Assembly (NCBI RefSeq): GCF_016859285.1
Contig: NC_053400.1
Location: forward strand, 33,163,501-33,227,500
Direction: 5' to 3'
DNA from: Xiphias gladius
Lineage: Eukaryota; Chordata; Actinopteri; Istiophoriformes; Xiphiidae
DNA: 64,000 nt
The translations under genes were made by a program, and so were the position numbers. The first letter of the stretch is position 1. Each line of letters begins with the position of its first letter. This document shows, piece after piece, positions 1-23,000 of this stretch. Below the pieces are notes generated by a model that was not told where the DNA came from, did no database searches, and worked only from the letters and a program-made list of their open reading frames with translations.

Positions 1-178
1 AATTAAATGATATAGTCTGTAACAAACAATAAATCATGTACTGCCCAGGCTTTTTCAAGCAGTAAAAGTACATGCTTTAATCGTGCTTTGTGGCATCCTC
101 ATCAGCTGACAACACACTACACTTTTTTATTCTGCATTTTAATGAATTTAATGTGAATAGCACTGATGTCTGAGGTAC

Positions 179-689
179 CTCTGAGAGTCCAGCTTTGGTT
201 GCGGCCTCTTCACTCCTCTCCTTTTAGCAGCAGGGACCTCAGCCAGCTTGGATGCGTCACCGTCTTCCTCCTCTGCATCAACCACACCACATGACAACAC
301 GGACGGACGGTCAACATCCCCTTGTTGACATTTACACTACAGAAAACCTTCAGGAGGGCAGATTAGAAACTGGCCTCTCAAATCGAGTCCACCAGTTACT
401 CTCTGTAGGTGTTTTTTTGTTACATCTGTACAATAACCGTACCATAAGTCTATAATCCTTTTCAATATCTCAGTATAAACTGAAGCTAAATGTTGAATAT
501 TCTCTTGACTGATGACAGATTTTGGCAGCAGCCTAATGCATTCTTCTTCTCACCATTTGCAAAAGGGTCTCCCTCCTCTTGTCCTCCCTGGCCCGGGGAG
601 TGAGGTGGTGGGAGGGGAGGGAAAGCTTCATCCACTATGCTGTTGTAGTCAGGAATGTCGTACCGGCCATTTTCCTCCGGGTCTAGCAT
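179..689 (-). CDS. tipin: TIPIN (timeless-interacting protein), first two coding exons, partial
   Basis: TIPIN pairs with TIMELESS in the replication-fork protection complex in the nucleus. Two minus-strand exons are seen: 554-689 (start codon at 687-689, begins [20 protein letters not shown]) and 179-272. The first ends in phase 1 at a GTGAGA donor. The second opens after a CAG acceptor, restores the frame, carries an acidic stretch followed by a basic [18 protein letters not shown] segment, and ends in phase 2 at a GTACCT donor. The opening acidic, Pro-rich segment (FPPLPPP) and the basic stretch before the Swi3 domain match the vertebrate TIPIN N-terminus. The Swi3 domain itself lies beyond the left edge. 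A CCAG acceptor at 704-705 just upstream of the start codon suggests an upstream non-coding exon. Family identity is recognised by eye from the N-terminal pattern. Confidence 0.85.
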
Positions 690-703
690 GGTGGTGTGTT
701 TTC

Positions 704-3700
704 CTGGAGGAAAAGAAAGAGCTGTATCACTCACAATCATCTTTAAAAGCAATGCTGACTGCTGTAGTCCAGGCTGGAGGTATTTGGATAGTTACACTTT
801 TTTTGTTTTGTTCTTCAGGCTCTGTGCTAAAGCTCATTCAATTTTAAATAAAAGAATGGAGGTTCTATCATACTGTGGGGCTGCTTTGCTGGCCTCTGGC
901 CTACATAATTTTAGATGATTAAACTTCTAGTAAAACTTAACTGAAATAAAGTGTTTTTGGTGCACATGGTGCTGCATAGTCCTGAATGCTTCTTCCATCA
1001 CCGTTCCTATAATATCCATGTAGCAACATTCCCATAATTCAGTTTCTTAGTGTTAGAGTTAGTGTTGCTGTCAGTGTGTCTTTCAGTGTTACAATGCTAA
1101 AATTAGCTTCCAGTTTGACAATTAATAGAAAATCTAAAGGCATCCTAAATGATACTGTTGTTTTTTGATCCACTTATTGTTGTTTAAGGGATTTCATCGG
1201 GATTTCACTGCTGTTTTTCCTCGCCCTGACCACAATGGACTAGATCTGGCTCAAAAACACCTATACCCGGACTTGTCAAATCTGGACTAGACTTACCACA
1301 AAAAGCTGAAGGCTTAACCCAATTTTAGATTTGTAAAACCTTTATTCTATTTGTGAAAGTACAAAAAAAAATTCTATATCAATTGCAAGAGCAGCAAAAT
1401 CTTTTTTTTTTTGTGTTTACACAAATATGAAACTGTGTTTTAAACACTTACTGGAGGCTATTCATGTATAAATGTGTGTGTGTGTGTGTGTGTGGTGGGA
1501 TGCAATGAAATCACCATTATTTGCTTTTATAAATAATACTAAGGTTTCACAGATCGAAAAGTGAGATGTCTAATAAACTTTCGCAACTATAAGTTGTACG
1601 AAAAAAACCTGAACCTTTTCCCTTATCTGCAGAGCTGGAAGCTGTTAATCTGGGGGCAAAGTCGCCATTGTTCCATTTTTTTTAAATGAAATCGCATTAT
1701 CGGCCACCAATATCAAGTGTCGTCCCGCCCTGGCTCATTTCTATTATCGGCCAATGTAAAAACAGATATCGGTCGACCACCGGAAGGCGGCAAACTCAAC
1801 CAAGCATCAACATACAAAATGAACAAACTGTCAATAATTCGTCCTGTTTTTCACCGGCACACACGGAGGCCAGGCGGAGCCGGACCCGCCTGGGTGAACA
1901 GGACTTTCACGTCTCTGTCTGGACCTCGAGTTCTGAGAAACGTTGGTCGCGGTAAACGAGTAAACGAACGCCGCGCTGTCGGTGCTAAGCTAACTACCGG
2001 CTGGCGTACGTTAGCTAACATGTAGGTTGACTGGTGCCGGCGAAATGGCAACGCGTAACTCAAACCACAAGACTACGGCATCAAACCAGCCCATGGAACA
2101 CCAAATAGTTATTCAAATGAAATGCCCAAAACACTGTCATACCAGTTACGAGCTGCCCGGTGAGCGAAGCGACCTGCAGCGCGAAGCCAGCGACACCAAC
2201 TTCCGGTACGGAGATTTTTTTCTTCTTCTGAAATTCAAAATAAAGTCCCGCAGATATGAGCCCAGTCTGGCACCAGTTAGACAGACGACCGTGTGGAAGT
2301 CCCGGGGAAACGCATACAAAAACAAATCCAAATCCAATCTCTCTCCTTCCAAAGACTCTAAAATTCGACCTGGCAGATCTTAAAACAGGACAGATCACGT
2401 ATTAAGAATTGATTGAACACTTGTAGGAAGGAACTGAAAAGGTGTAGGACACTTTATAGTTGTTAAAAACTGTTTTAAAATATTTTAAGGCTAATTCAGT
2501 ATATTTTCTCCATGCAAGTTCAGGTTTGTTATATAGGTGATAAAGGAGCGGTTTGTATGCCTCTCAAATGATCATTAATCAAATTTTTCTGTTATACTGG
2601 TGACAGGTTAAACACAGCTGTTACCAGACGCCCCCCATTTCTGTGCACAAGCCGAAAAAATGTACAATTTATCATGTTTGTGTGAGGATTTAGTCCGGCA
2701 CAGGTATATTTTAAAAGGTTCAAACATTCATGACCCTTTACAACATGAGAAAACATAAATTTAGTCTCTCTCTAATGATCAGATCAGCCAGTGATTTTTG
2801 TTTGGGTTTCTCATTTAATCCATTTGAATTTCAAAAACCAGCCAGTTATACCATTTAAACATGCCTCGGGATAAGCGCACGAGAAAGATCAAGCCCATCG
2901 TACGCTTGGCGGGTGGCAGCGTTTAAGCCCACTGGTACACAACTATCTGAGCTGGTGGCTTTTTTACGGGGTTCCCGGGCCCCATGCAAACATCAAACTA
3001 GGACAGGGAAAGCCGTACCACCAATGGTGACTCTGGGTGTCTCAAAACTTTTAAATTTGACAGTTTGTAGGCCCAAAAAAAAAAATAATCTTGAGATTGA
3101 GTGTTTTTCCACCAATGTGGAGAGGTCTCTGAAACTGCATATAAACCATTCTGTCGTTTCTAACATTCAAATAAAAAAACATAAAATAGCTTCTCATCGC
3201 CGCAACATTTTCAGTGCGTTTGGCTGCCTTATACTCGTTTCTCACATTCCTGAGGCTGTAAATTTGAAGGGTAAAACGCTGTGGTGGAAAACCCATCCCT
3301 GTGAATTTTATCTGACGCTGATCACCGTTCAGCTGATGGGTGTAAATCCACCTTTAACGGCACTTAGAAGCCAAAAATTGCCTAAGAGCAAACATTTCTC
3401 ACACAATAATGACTCACCATTCTACACTTAAATATGTTTTTAATTGAAGTTTAATGATCCACAGAGAGGACAACACTTTATCTCCATCATTCTTCTTTCT
3501 TTATTTTACGACTTCTCGACAGTAAACCAACTCCTCTCTGCAGTTAGGTTGAGTAGCCTATAAAACTTAGCTACATCAAAAACCACACAAGACCAGTTTG
3601 TTAAAAAATAAAAATAATCATAATAATCATGTACCAAGCTTGAATTAATTCTTCCAGAAGTCATGACAGGTTCTGGCTGTTTTGACTTTATAATAACAAC

Positions 3701-3715
3701 CTGAAAAAGAGTCTG
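704..3715. other. Upstream region of tipin, no coding gene recognised
   Basis: This gap lies between the tipin coding start and the lctl 3' end. It holds a (GT)n run at about 1473-1494 and a more GC-rich stretch at about 1720-2060 with several CG dinucleotides and ATTGG/CCAAT-type words, where the tipin promoter and first non-coding exon could lie. ATCGGCC and ATATCGGTCGACC words near 1697-1790 resemble teleost repeat sequence. I see no conserved protein in any frame. Confidence 0.4.
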
Positions 3716-3721
3716 TTTATT
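3716..3721 (-). promoter_or_regulatory. Candidate lctl polyadenylation signal
   Basis: AATAAA on the minus strand (TTTATT on plus), about 185 bp beyond the lctl stop codon. Another AATAAA lies at 3500-3505, so the real site is uncertain. Confidence 0.4.
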
Positions 3722-3867
3722 CAAAACAGAACAGCAGGACAATTAAATCAACAAAATGCTCTTGACAGGATAAAGTTTTACAGCGGTGGAGTCACTCTCA
3801 GATTCATTTCTTCAGCTTCAAGGCCACTGACGTCTGGTTTGATAAAAACATATGATGTGACTATTCG

Positions 3868-3900
3868 CGTGTGTGTGTGTGTGTGTGTGCGTGTGTGTGT
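3868..3900. repeat. (GT)n microsatellite at the start of the lctl 3' UTR
   Basis: A nearly pure GT run with one GC interruption. On the lctl strand it is (CA)n and starts only a few bases after the TGA stop at 3904-3906, so the 3' UTR opens with a CA repeat. Confidence 0.9.
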
Positions 3901-3903
3901 TTC

Positions 3904-13912
<10,009 letters not shown>

Positions 13913-16900
13913 CGTGATCTTCGGCAAGGAGCTCACTGTCTTCGGTTACGCCTACAGAGAAGTTCACATACATAGCCAGCTTTGAAAACTAATTTCACAT
14001 CAGCGTGGCCTACATGTTAACAGCAATATGTAGGCCTCCAAAACCTGTCAGTCTACCATGAGCTGGATAAGTTTAGGACAAATCCCAGAATATACAGGCA
14101 TGTTTAAGTAAAGCAAGGATTCAGAAACTCACGCTCAGGTGTCAGGTGTCCACAGGTTTTCATCCTAACTCAAACCCCAAACCTCAGGATCATTTGTTAA
14201 ATATCGACTGAAAAACACCCAGTCATTGTCAGACCCCACGGATATAAAGGAAGAATCTAGTTTCATTTCAGCCAGCTGTAAGACACACTGACACAAAACG
14301 CTATCAGAGACAGAAAGTAAGCCAGCTTGTCCAGCACAGTCAGGATGAGAGACATGTCAAGCTGCTTTATATCGTCAGTGGTGTAAAATATAAGCGGGGT
14401 TAAAAAATAAAAGTGTATTAAAATTGCAAAGCTGCCTCTGAGTCCTCCTGCCAAAGCCTGTGCTGTTTCTCTCCCCACATCTGTCCCTTTCTTTCTGCCT
14501 CAGCCCCGGCCGCCTCACTCAGAACCACATATAGATGTCTGACCTGCTGCATTTGTCTCTGCTGGAAACTGCTCCAAAGTGCAAGAAACGTCCCCAAGCT
14601 TCTGGATCTGGTTAATGCTCGCCGGTGTCGGCGACTGGTTCACTGCCAAAGTTACAAAAACAAAACAGGGTGAAGCATCCAGGACATTTTCTGCTATTCA
14701 TCAGCACACATACAGCAACAACCCCCCCACCCCCACCCCCCACACACACACGCACACGCACACACACTGAATACCGCTCCATTTGAAGGCAGTGAAGTGT
14801 GAGCGTGAATTTGCTGGGGCAAACAGATCTTTTGGAAAAAGGAGGGATTTTGACACCGTAAGCAAAGTTAATGTTAATGAGCCTGAGCCATGAGCAGCTT
14901 GGTCTCATAACACTGTTGCGTGGCTTTGTACTGTGTTTAGCTGTAAAACAGGACAGACATTGTCACAGAAGCCAGTTATGTATGGAGTCCACTGTAAAAG
15001 ACAAGTAGAAAAATCCAAAGATGAACCATTCTGGAAACAAGCGCCTCAGGCTACGGGATTTATTCTCACTCTGTCCTGTGTTTGTGTCGAGCAACACGAC
15101 AGCCTTCACGTACACAATAACAGGAACACCTCTACAATACAGCATAATACAAAACAATAGCCCTGCAAATAGTATATACTACCTTTGTGACACTTAAAAT
15201 GTAAAGTTTTTGTTGATGAACGTGTCAGAGAGGAGTTTTGAGGCCTTAGTTTGACTGTATTATATTGGAAACTGTTTGGGGTTTTTTTTTGTCCCCAGGA
15301 GTGGACGAAATAATACTAATAATGTGGACACATTTTTCTGTTGGACTAGATTGGGGTTTTTTTTTGTTTTTTTAAATCTAAATTGATGGAAAGATATTGT
15401 CTCCGCGTTGACTCCTCTACTCGAGAATAAATGTGCGGATTGTGGTCAACGACGAGTTGATTAATCGATTCGATCGACAGCAAATTAAGCGGCCGCTTTT
15501 TTTGTCCTATACGACTGTAAAGAAATTACCTTTGGGTTTTGGACATTTGGTTCAACTAAACAAGCGATGTTAATCCCTCATCTCGGGCTGTGAGGAATTA
15601 CAACGGGCATTTTTACTATTTTTATGACAAATTATCAACCGGATTAACGGATGAATCAAGAAAATAACGGACAGTTTAATCGATAATAAAAATAATCAGT
15701 ATTTGCAGCGCTAGTCAGAGTGTTGCAGCTCAGTACAGTATTATGTTAAAACAATTACTCTGCTTCAATTAAAAACAAACCAAAAAAATGTAAACAGAAT
15801 TCACTAGAAGTGTAAAGAGTGAATACTTGTTTAACATACAGCCAATGTATGTGATATAATATAATACAATATAATGTAATGTGCACAAAAATGAAAATTT
15901 ACATACTCTAATGCCATAAAATCACACATTATAACAGAGTCTACATATCAGTAGATAAAGGCCAAGGAAACAACACGAGGGATTCCGCCGCCCAGCCCAC
16001 ACAACCAGGACAACATTTATTATTTTTTATTCATTTAGACGTACAGAATTACTTGTGTGTCTTTTCAGAGTAATTACTACATTTGTACTTTACTTACTTA
16101 ATATTGTAATTCTGTTACTGCTGCATCTATCTACTCCGGCACCCGTCGTGTGCCCCGGAGGAGGGTTTTTTTGCTCTATAGCTATTTCTCCTGCGTCTTC
16201 TTCTTTCGCCTGTTAAGCTTTTCCCTCTTCGGTCGAGGTCTAAGGGTAGAAGGGGACTGTAACACAACTGTACCACGACTCTATGGCTGAAGGGCTGTAT
16301 GGATAGAATCTCGTCTCTGGGGTATCTCGTTAAATGTGCGATATGTAAATAACCTCCACATCACATCACTTAAATCCGGACCGGGCCGTCGAGCCGTCAG
16401 ACGTGGGTTTGCCGGTTACACGAATGCGCAGCGGCGGAACCGTCAGAACAGTAAAATCAAATCCGTCGGTGCAGGTTCACGGGGGTGACGCATCCATGTG
16501 CTTCCACGGGAGAAGCCCCCCCGCTGCCGCTGCAGCTCCCCTCAGGGTCACGACCCCTCCGGTGAATGCGGTGGAGCTGGAGCCGGCCCTGGACAAAGCA
16601 TGAATACAACCATTAACATAAGGTGCATTGTTTACAGAGCACTGTTGTTTTAAAAAAAAAAAAAAAAAAAAATGCTGAATTGTTCAAAGCCAAAACTGTT
16701 GGCACTGCACTCTCTGTGCACACATTTACATGTTAGTGTGCAGTTTGTGTGTGTGTGTGTGTGTGTGTGTACAGAAACTGGACTCTCTACTTGTTGTGTT
16801 TGTCTGTCTGCATGCACACATTTATGTCAAATTCTGTGTGTGTGTGTGTGTGTGTGTGATTGTATGTATGTGTTTGTCTTTGTGCTCTGCATGCAGTTGC

Positions 16901-17052
16901 AGTGTTTGCAGCTGATGTGCATGTGCTGCGGACAGAGAAGACAACATGAGCACGGCCGTGTGTTTAGCATATCAATGAGGTCCAGGGCCCCGAGGACTGG
17001 TGCAGAACCCCTCTGAGCTTTCTAGTACCCGTCGGCTCACCTCAGCTCGCCG
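13913..17052. other. Intergenic region between lctl and the crystallin gene
   Basis: Divergent upstream space of lctl (-) and the crystallin (+). It holds a C/CA-rich run at 14720-14767, a possible AT-rich dispersed repeat (words such as GATTAATCGATTCGATCG) at about 15440-15715, a poly-A run near 16653-16671 and two (GT)n runs at 16746-16770 and 16834-16858. The block 16380-16600 is GC-rich. No conserved protein or RNA gene was recognised. The lctl transcription start cannot be placed. Confidence 0.5.
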
Positions 17053-17059
17053 TATTTAA
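17053..17059 (+). promoter_or_regulatory. TATA box of the crystallin gene
   Basis: TATTTAA lies 31-37 bp upstream of the start codon at 17090, implying transcription start within about 10 nt of the ATG and a very short 5' UTR, as is usual for lens crystallin genes. The spacing is observed; function is inferred. Confidence 0.65.
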
Positions 17060-17089
17060 GGGGCTTTCTTGTGGCCCCGCAGAGCTGAC

Positions 17090-20000
17090 ATGAACATCTT
17101 TACTAAGGTCCCAGGATTAGCCCAACAAACCAGGTATGTTCAGAGTGCCGCGCACCATCCGGGCTCACGGGGTCAGAACCCCCGCTCGGAGGTGTCGAGG
17201 TGGGCGGGCCCGTGGCTCCGCAGCCCACCTCCTGCCGGTTCTCATGCTCTGCTCTCTGTGACGCTTCCAACACCAGTTTCCCAAAATCACCTGGAGAGTG
17301 ATGATGGCTGTAGGAGACATGCACACGTACATTTTAGGTGCAAGATGATGGTTTTCAATTCGAAAGACTAAAACACGACTCTGCTACCAAATCAGCATCA
17401 GTCCTGATCTGCAACCAGTCGGGGACAGGCATTAAAACTGCAAAACTGTTTAGTCTAAAAGGACACGAGTCATGAAATTCTCAGAGGCCAAGGTCTTTGA
17501 TTTCACTCGCGCACCTTTAAAATATCAACACAGAGTTGGTTTCTGAAATTTCTTTGTGATTGCTTCATGGTCTGTTTTAACTATTGAGTGATGATTTTGC
17601 GGTAAAATGACTCATTAAAAATGCTTCTATATCTACAGCAAGCTGGGGTCTGTGCTCCAACGTGCCTTCTACGGGTCCAGTGGGAGGGTGAGTCAAAGAA
17701 CTACCTGGAGTTATTTTGTTGAAACAAACTTGTAGAGACAGCAGAATTACAAAAATCGACTTCTTCCGTGGTGCGAGTGGAGCTGTAACGAGTAGCCGAT
17801 TATTCGATAAGTCGATTCAAAGAAAATTCGATTATTGATTATTCTTTTCAGTTGCTTTTCAAACATAAAATGTTAAACATTTGCTGGTTCCAGCTGTTGA
17901 CTTAACAAATGAAGACTTTTTAGAACATCAGTGTGGGCTGTGGGAAATTGTGACTTTTTTTGGACATTTTAGAGACTAAACGATTGATCGCGACAATAAT
18001 AGATTGATCAATAAAGAAAATAATTGTTGGTTGCAGCTCTAATTATGAGGGTGAGTTAGGCTTATCTAACTTCGCGGTACTTGTTTCTTGTCAACATGAA
18101 AATGATTGTCGTTGGGTTGTTGAGAATGTTTACAGTCTTTAGTTTAGGGCCGACATGTTGGGTGCTGCTCTTTAAGACTTGGAGCCAAATGAAGCAGTTT
18201 CATCATTTCAAATGTAAAAACTGTGAAAATAAGGCTCAGGTTGAAATCAGGTCAAATTATCCTTTAAAGGTAAAATGTGTCATTTTTTCACATTAAAATG
18301 TCCTAAAATGACTAGATCTATGTTATACATTTTGTTGAGTTGCGAATTTATCTGATCTCAAATGTTTCCGTCAATTTTCAAACAAAGAGAAATCCGTCAT
18401 TTTAATCAAGGTAACGGTCCGTTTCATTTGGTTGCCTGTCGATGGCGTCATATCCCGCTGCCGCTTGCGTCAGCGTTGTACTTGTCTGGCAGATGCAGTA
18501 AACTTGACTTTTTATCCAGTTTTAAGCCATATTTTTACGATACAATTTTTAGATCTCGGTCGTTAGTAGCTATATATTTTAACCAGATGAAAGATTTCAA
18601 TCATCAGACGTCTGGATCTTAAGTTATCGGAGAAACAAGCCGAGCAAACGTTAGCGGCAGCTCAGCTCGCAGCTCCTCCGAGAAGTCCTGTGTCCGTTGA
18701 ACAGCATCAGAGAAACACAGATTTTTTTTAACGTGAAACTGCTCCATTAAGTGTTTTCACTGGTTTTAATCGCCTGTTTTGGAGAGGAGGAGACCTCTGA
18801 GGGATAATTCAAGGCCTGGTAAAAACCTGTTGAACGTCTGGATCTTAAGTTACCGGAGAAACAAGCCGAGCAAACGTTAGCGGCAGCTCAGCTAGCAGCC
18901 CCTCCGGGACGATTTTTAACGCGAATCTGATTTGGGTTTAATCACCTGGTCCGTTTGTTTTGGAGAGGAGGAGACGGCTGCGGATAATTGGGCTCCCGGT
19001 AAAAAAAAAAACCTCCTGAACGATTAAGACTGAAGGAATCTGAACTGGGAGAGGCTGACTGCAATGACGGCAGTGGTGATGAAGACGCCAACTCCCATGA
19101 TCCCACGGCGTCGCCAAACTCCGTCTTTTTTGTAATTGTCGTGATTGAGAGACGCCTAGTGGCATAAAGTTACACGCTGTGCGTTTAAGGTCAATCCAAT
19201 AAAACTTACTGTTTTTTTTTTAAGACTTTTAAGGGTCAGCTCACTGAGAACTCCAACAACGTACAGTATTTCCGCCTTATCTCTTCTGGTATCTCTCCAT
19301 TCAGGTAGTTTTGGTTTTAGATATCTGGCTGAAACCTCCGCCTCCACCCTAATGCAATGGAAGTGAAGAGGCTTTAGATTACGGCGGTAACAGAACTGAA
19401 AAATGACATTTAAAAACAGTGACACAACTTTGCCAAAAACTCCACAGATCTGATTTTTGTTGATTCTACTTTCTACTAAACGAATATCCCAGGTGAACCC
19501 TGAACTGAACTAAAATGCCATTTCTTAAAGGTGAACTAACTCTGTAATTTAAAAAAAATAATCTTTTAATTCATTTGACACTGGAGGGACAAACAACCAG
19601 AAACTGCTCAGTTTGCTCACAAGCCAATATTTGTCGTAAAGGAACAGTTCGACATTCTGGAAAACGTGTGCCTCCCCGCCGAGAATCAGGCAGGAAGACT
19701 GACGTTACTCACGTGTCTGTGTGTGTTACGTACACAGCTGAAACCGGGAGGCGATCAGCCTAGCTTAGCATAAAAAGTGACAGCAGGGGGAAACACAGGG
19801 TTTCACACCCACTAACACCTCTAGAGCTCACTAGTCTACATGTTGTATCTTGGTTGTCTTGACCTGTGCACAAACACAAATGTAAAACAGGCAGTTTGCG
19901 GTTTTTCGGGGGCGTTAAGTCGTGTAACGGCCCGAGCTTCCAGTAAAATCACTACCTCCGGCCGTTGTTCACAAAGAAATGATATACGGCACAATACTCC

Positions 20001-23000
20001 CTGTAAAATCAGTTTACGTTGAAGTTCTTTGTGTAGTGATTTACATAAGCCTCTGGAAGCTTTGTCCTTTTGAGGACCTTACACAAGACTGCTCAGGCAA
20101 TCCTTTAACATTTTCCCCCTGTCAAAGACAACAGATGTGTCCACACACTGGATGGTTACTGGGGTTACTGGCATAAAAAAACTGCGACGGGAAAGACTCC
20201 AAGATTTAAAGAATAAACCCTGTAGTGTTCATATCCTACTGGAGTTGTCATAGAGTTTCTCTGCAAGGGGCAGTTTGAAACAAAACCAGAATACAGAAGG
20301 CAGACAGCAAACAGAAAGCTTCACACATGGGAGCCCCCAGGAAAAGCTGGGCACAGGCTGGACCTGTTTAAAATCCCCCGAAGTTTCTAACTTTACACCG
20401 GCAGTGAAAATATAATGAAATGTAAAATGCTCTTTCATTTTGAACGCCTGAGTTTCCAAGTTTGTCTGACTTAGCGGTAAAATCACAGCAGGCTCTTCGC
20501 GGTGGTTGCCTTTCCTGCCGTACTTCTGCCCTCAGGTGACCCTTTTCGAGCAGAGGAACTACGCCGGCAGACGGCTGGAGCTGAGCTCCGACTGCGCCCG
20601 GTTCAGTGACAGGAACTTCCCAGAGAGATGCAACTCTGTGCAGGTGGAGAGCGGAGCGTAAGTCTACATCACCACCTAAAGTAGGCGACAGGTCACTACA
20701 ACACACGCTGGTATCCAGAAGAGAAAGGAAACGATGAACCAACATCCTGTAGCCTTTCCATGACCAATCTTTGGACTGCAATACCGATATTATTTGATTT
20801 TCATCACACTTTCTTTCACCATTTACAGCACGGAACTCATAATATGTAAAAATCCGATGTAGTTAATAATACCAGACACCTAAAACCCAGCGGTTCAAGT
20901 GGGAATTTACAAATGTCAGTCCTGCTATTACACCTACTAAGGGGGTTTTCTTAATCCGTCTTTGAGCAGACTTAAATATGAACAAATAAAACAACAAACA
21001 AAACCGTCCCAGTATTTAATTGGGTGATTTCAGGTCAAAACGTGTCGAGACATCAAGACATAAAACTGGACTACATGGACCACATTCAAGTTTCAAGGTT
21101 GTTCAACGTTGCTTTTTATTTCCTCCTGAAAGAGAAAATAGATTTGAATTAATGGAACTATTGCACAGAAAAAAAAAATCACATTGCACAAAAAGACATG
21201 TAATTTGTTTTTTTTAAAGCAGTGTAAAACATTTCAGTGACAATATTTCAACATGTAGTTTGGACCCTGTTCACAATAAAATTTGACAGTGATAATGGTC
21301 CAATTGTGGAAATTAAAAAAAAATCACAGTTTTATCTGTCCACCAAACTTTGTGGAAATCAATTTACAATTAATTCTACTCAATGAAAGATCAACAAAAC
21401 TTCCACAACCAAACCGGTTCTCACTGGAAATCCAAATTTTAGATCTAAAGGGTCAGTAAATAAATGTAACTTTTGGATTTGACTTCGAGATTGTTGTTTT
21501 GTTTTTTTTCCTGCTGCTTTGACTCTGGTCTCTCCATCTCCGCTCTCTTGAAGATGGGTCGGTTACGAGCATGAGAACTTCCGCGGCCGTCAGTACCTGT
21601 GGGACATGTCCGACCGGGGAGAGTACAACTGCTACGAGAAGTGGTGCGCCCAGGTGGACCACGTCTCCTCCGTCCGCTCCGTCAAACAGGTGAAACAGGA
21701 AGCTGAACAAAAGACACACAAAATAAAACAAAGTCAGCGACGCTGCAACGCTGCTGGATCAGTAACAGTAACATACTTTTATAAAGTCCTCAAAGCCCAA
21801 ATCATGCAAAAAAAGTAAACTTTAGAGTCGTAGTTGTTTAGCACATGTGGGACGTATCAATAAAATATGTACTGGGCACCTACAGTATGTGTTGGTGCAA
21901 GGGAGGAAGACAAGAGGTCAGGAATTAAGGAAGTGACAATTCTGTGTTTGGAATAAATCACACTGAGTATTTTCTAGAATTACTGAAAGCAGAGCTACTA
22001 CCAGGTAAGAAGGCAGGAAAAAAATGGGTAAAAGTGTTTATACTGATATAAACCATTTAGAGTATAATTCATTTGAATTTTTGACAAAAATACTTTAGGA
22101 AATTATAGGGCAAAACTTTTTTAAATATGGAGTAGTTGTTATTGTTAATATGGTTATTTATTAACTTTTAATATAATTTTAATCAAATTTTTTCGCATTA
22201 TTGTAAAAAGATTTGCCATTATAGCAAAAGCTATGTAACAGTTATGTTCATGTTGTAAATATATAATTTAATAATATGAACTTATATTAAATACATTTGC
22301 AATATAATGTATAGAGTTTAAATTGGGGAAAAGTAAAGTAGTTCTGGTATCACAGGTAGGATCATCTGATGAGTAACGTGCCGCATGTAGTGGAGGTAGT
22401 CACTTCATGTCATTCAGTTCTAGGTTGCCCCCTAAATGCAAACGTGTTACCTCCTCATTCGCTGTACCACTTTCTTCGTACTTGTAGGTGCCAACCATTT
22501 CATTTGAACCTCAAATGTAAAAAAAACTAAAAAAAAAAAACCTGTAATTTGCAGCTCGTAATCTGAGGTGTTACTGAATTTTTTTTAATTGTTTGACACA
22601 AAAGCAATTAGAGGAAAATCTGTCAAAGACTGTAAACGATAAACTGGATTTATACCTGTATTTGTGCCCCAAAATAAGGAATAATTGGAAAAAAAGGTTT
22701 GGTGTGAGAACATTCCAAGTTGCACGTTGGCCTGAAATCAGTGGCACATCATCAGAAAGCTGCCGTTTAGCTCTACAGTATCTAATCTAGTAACACAAGG
22801 GTAACACGGGGTCGACATATCCAAAAACACACGCACCCCCGACCAGCTTTTCTGTCTCTTTCTGCTCCCTTCAGGACAGCACCCCTGCCAAAGCTCAGCT
22901 CTTCGAGCGAGCCGGGTTCTCCGGTAAGAAGATGGAGATCCAGGACGACATCCCCAACCTGATGAGCCGTTACAGCCTCAACAGGGTCGCCTCCATCCGC

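Noticed and set aside
2861-2927. Short basic reading frame MPRDKRTRKIKPIVRLAGGS
   Set aside because: Only 21 codons with no splice donor in frame, no recognised family and no neighbouring exon; probably chance.
2913-3431. 172-codon open frame on plus
   Set aside because: No conserved domain, low-complexity AT-rich composition, no splice or promoter context; upstream non-coding DNA.
14612-14908. Gly/Val-rich minus frame
   Set aside because: Arises from the C/CA-rich simple repeat at 14720-14767.
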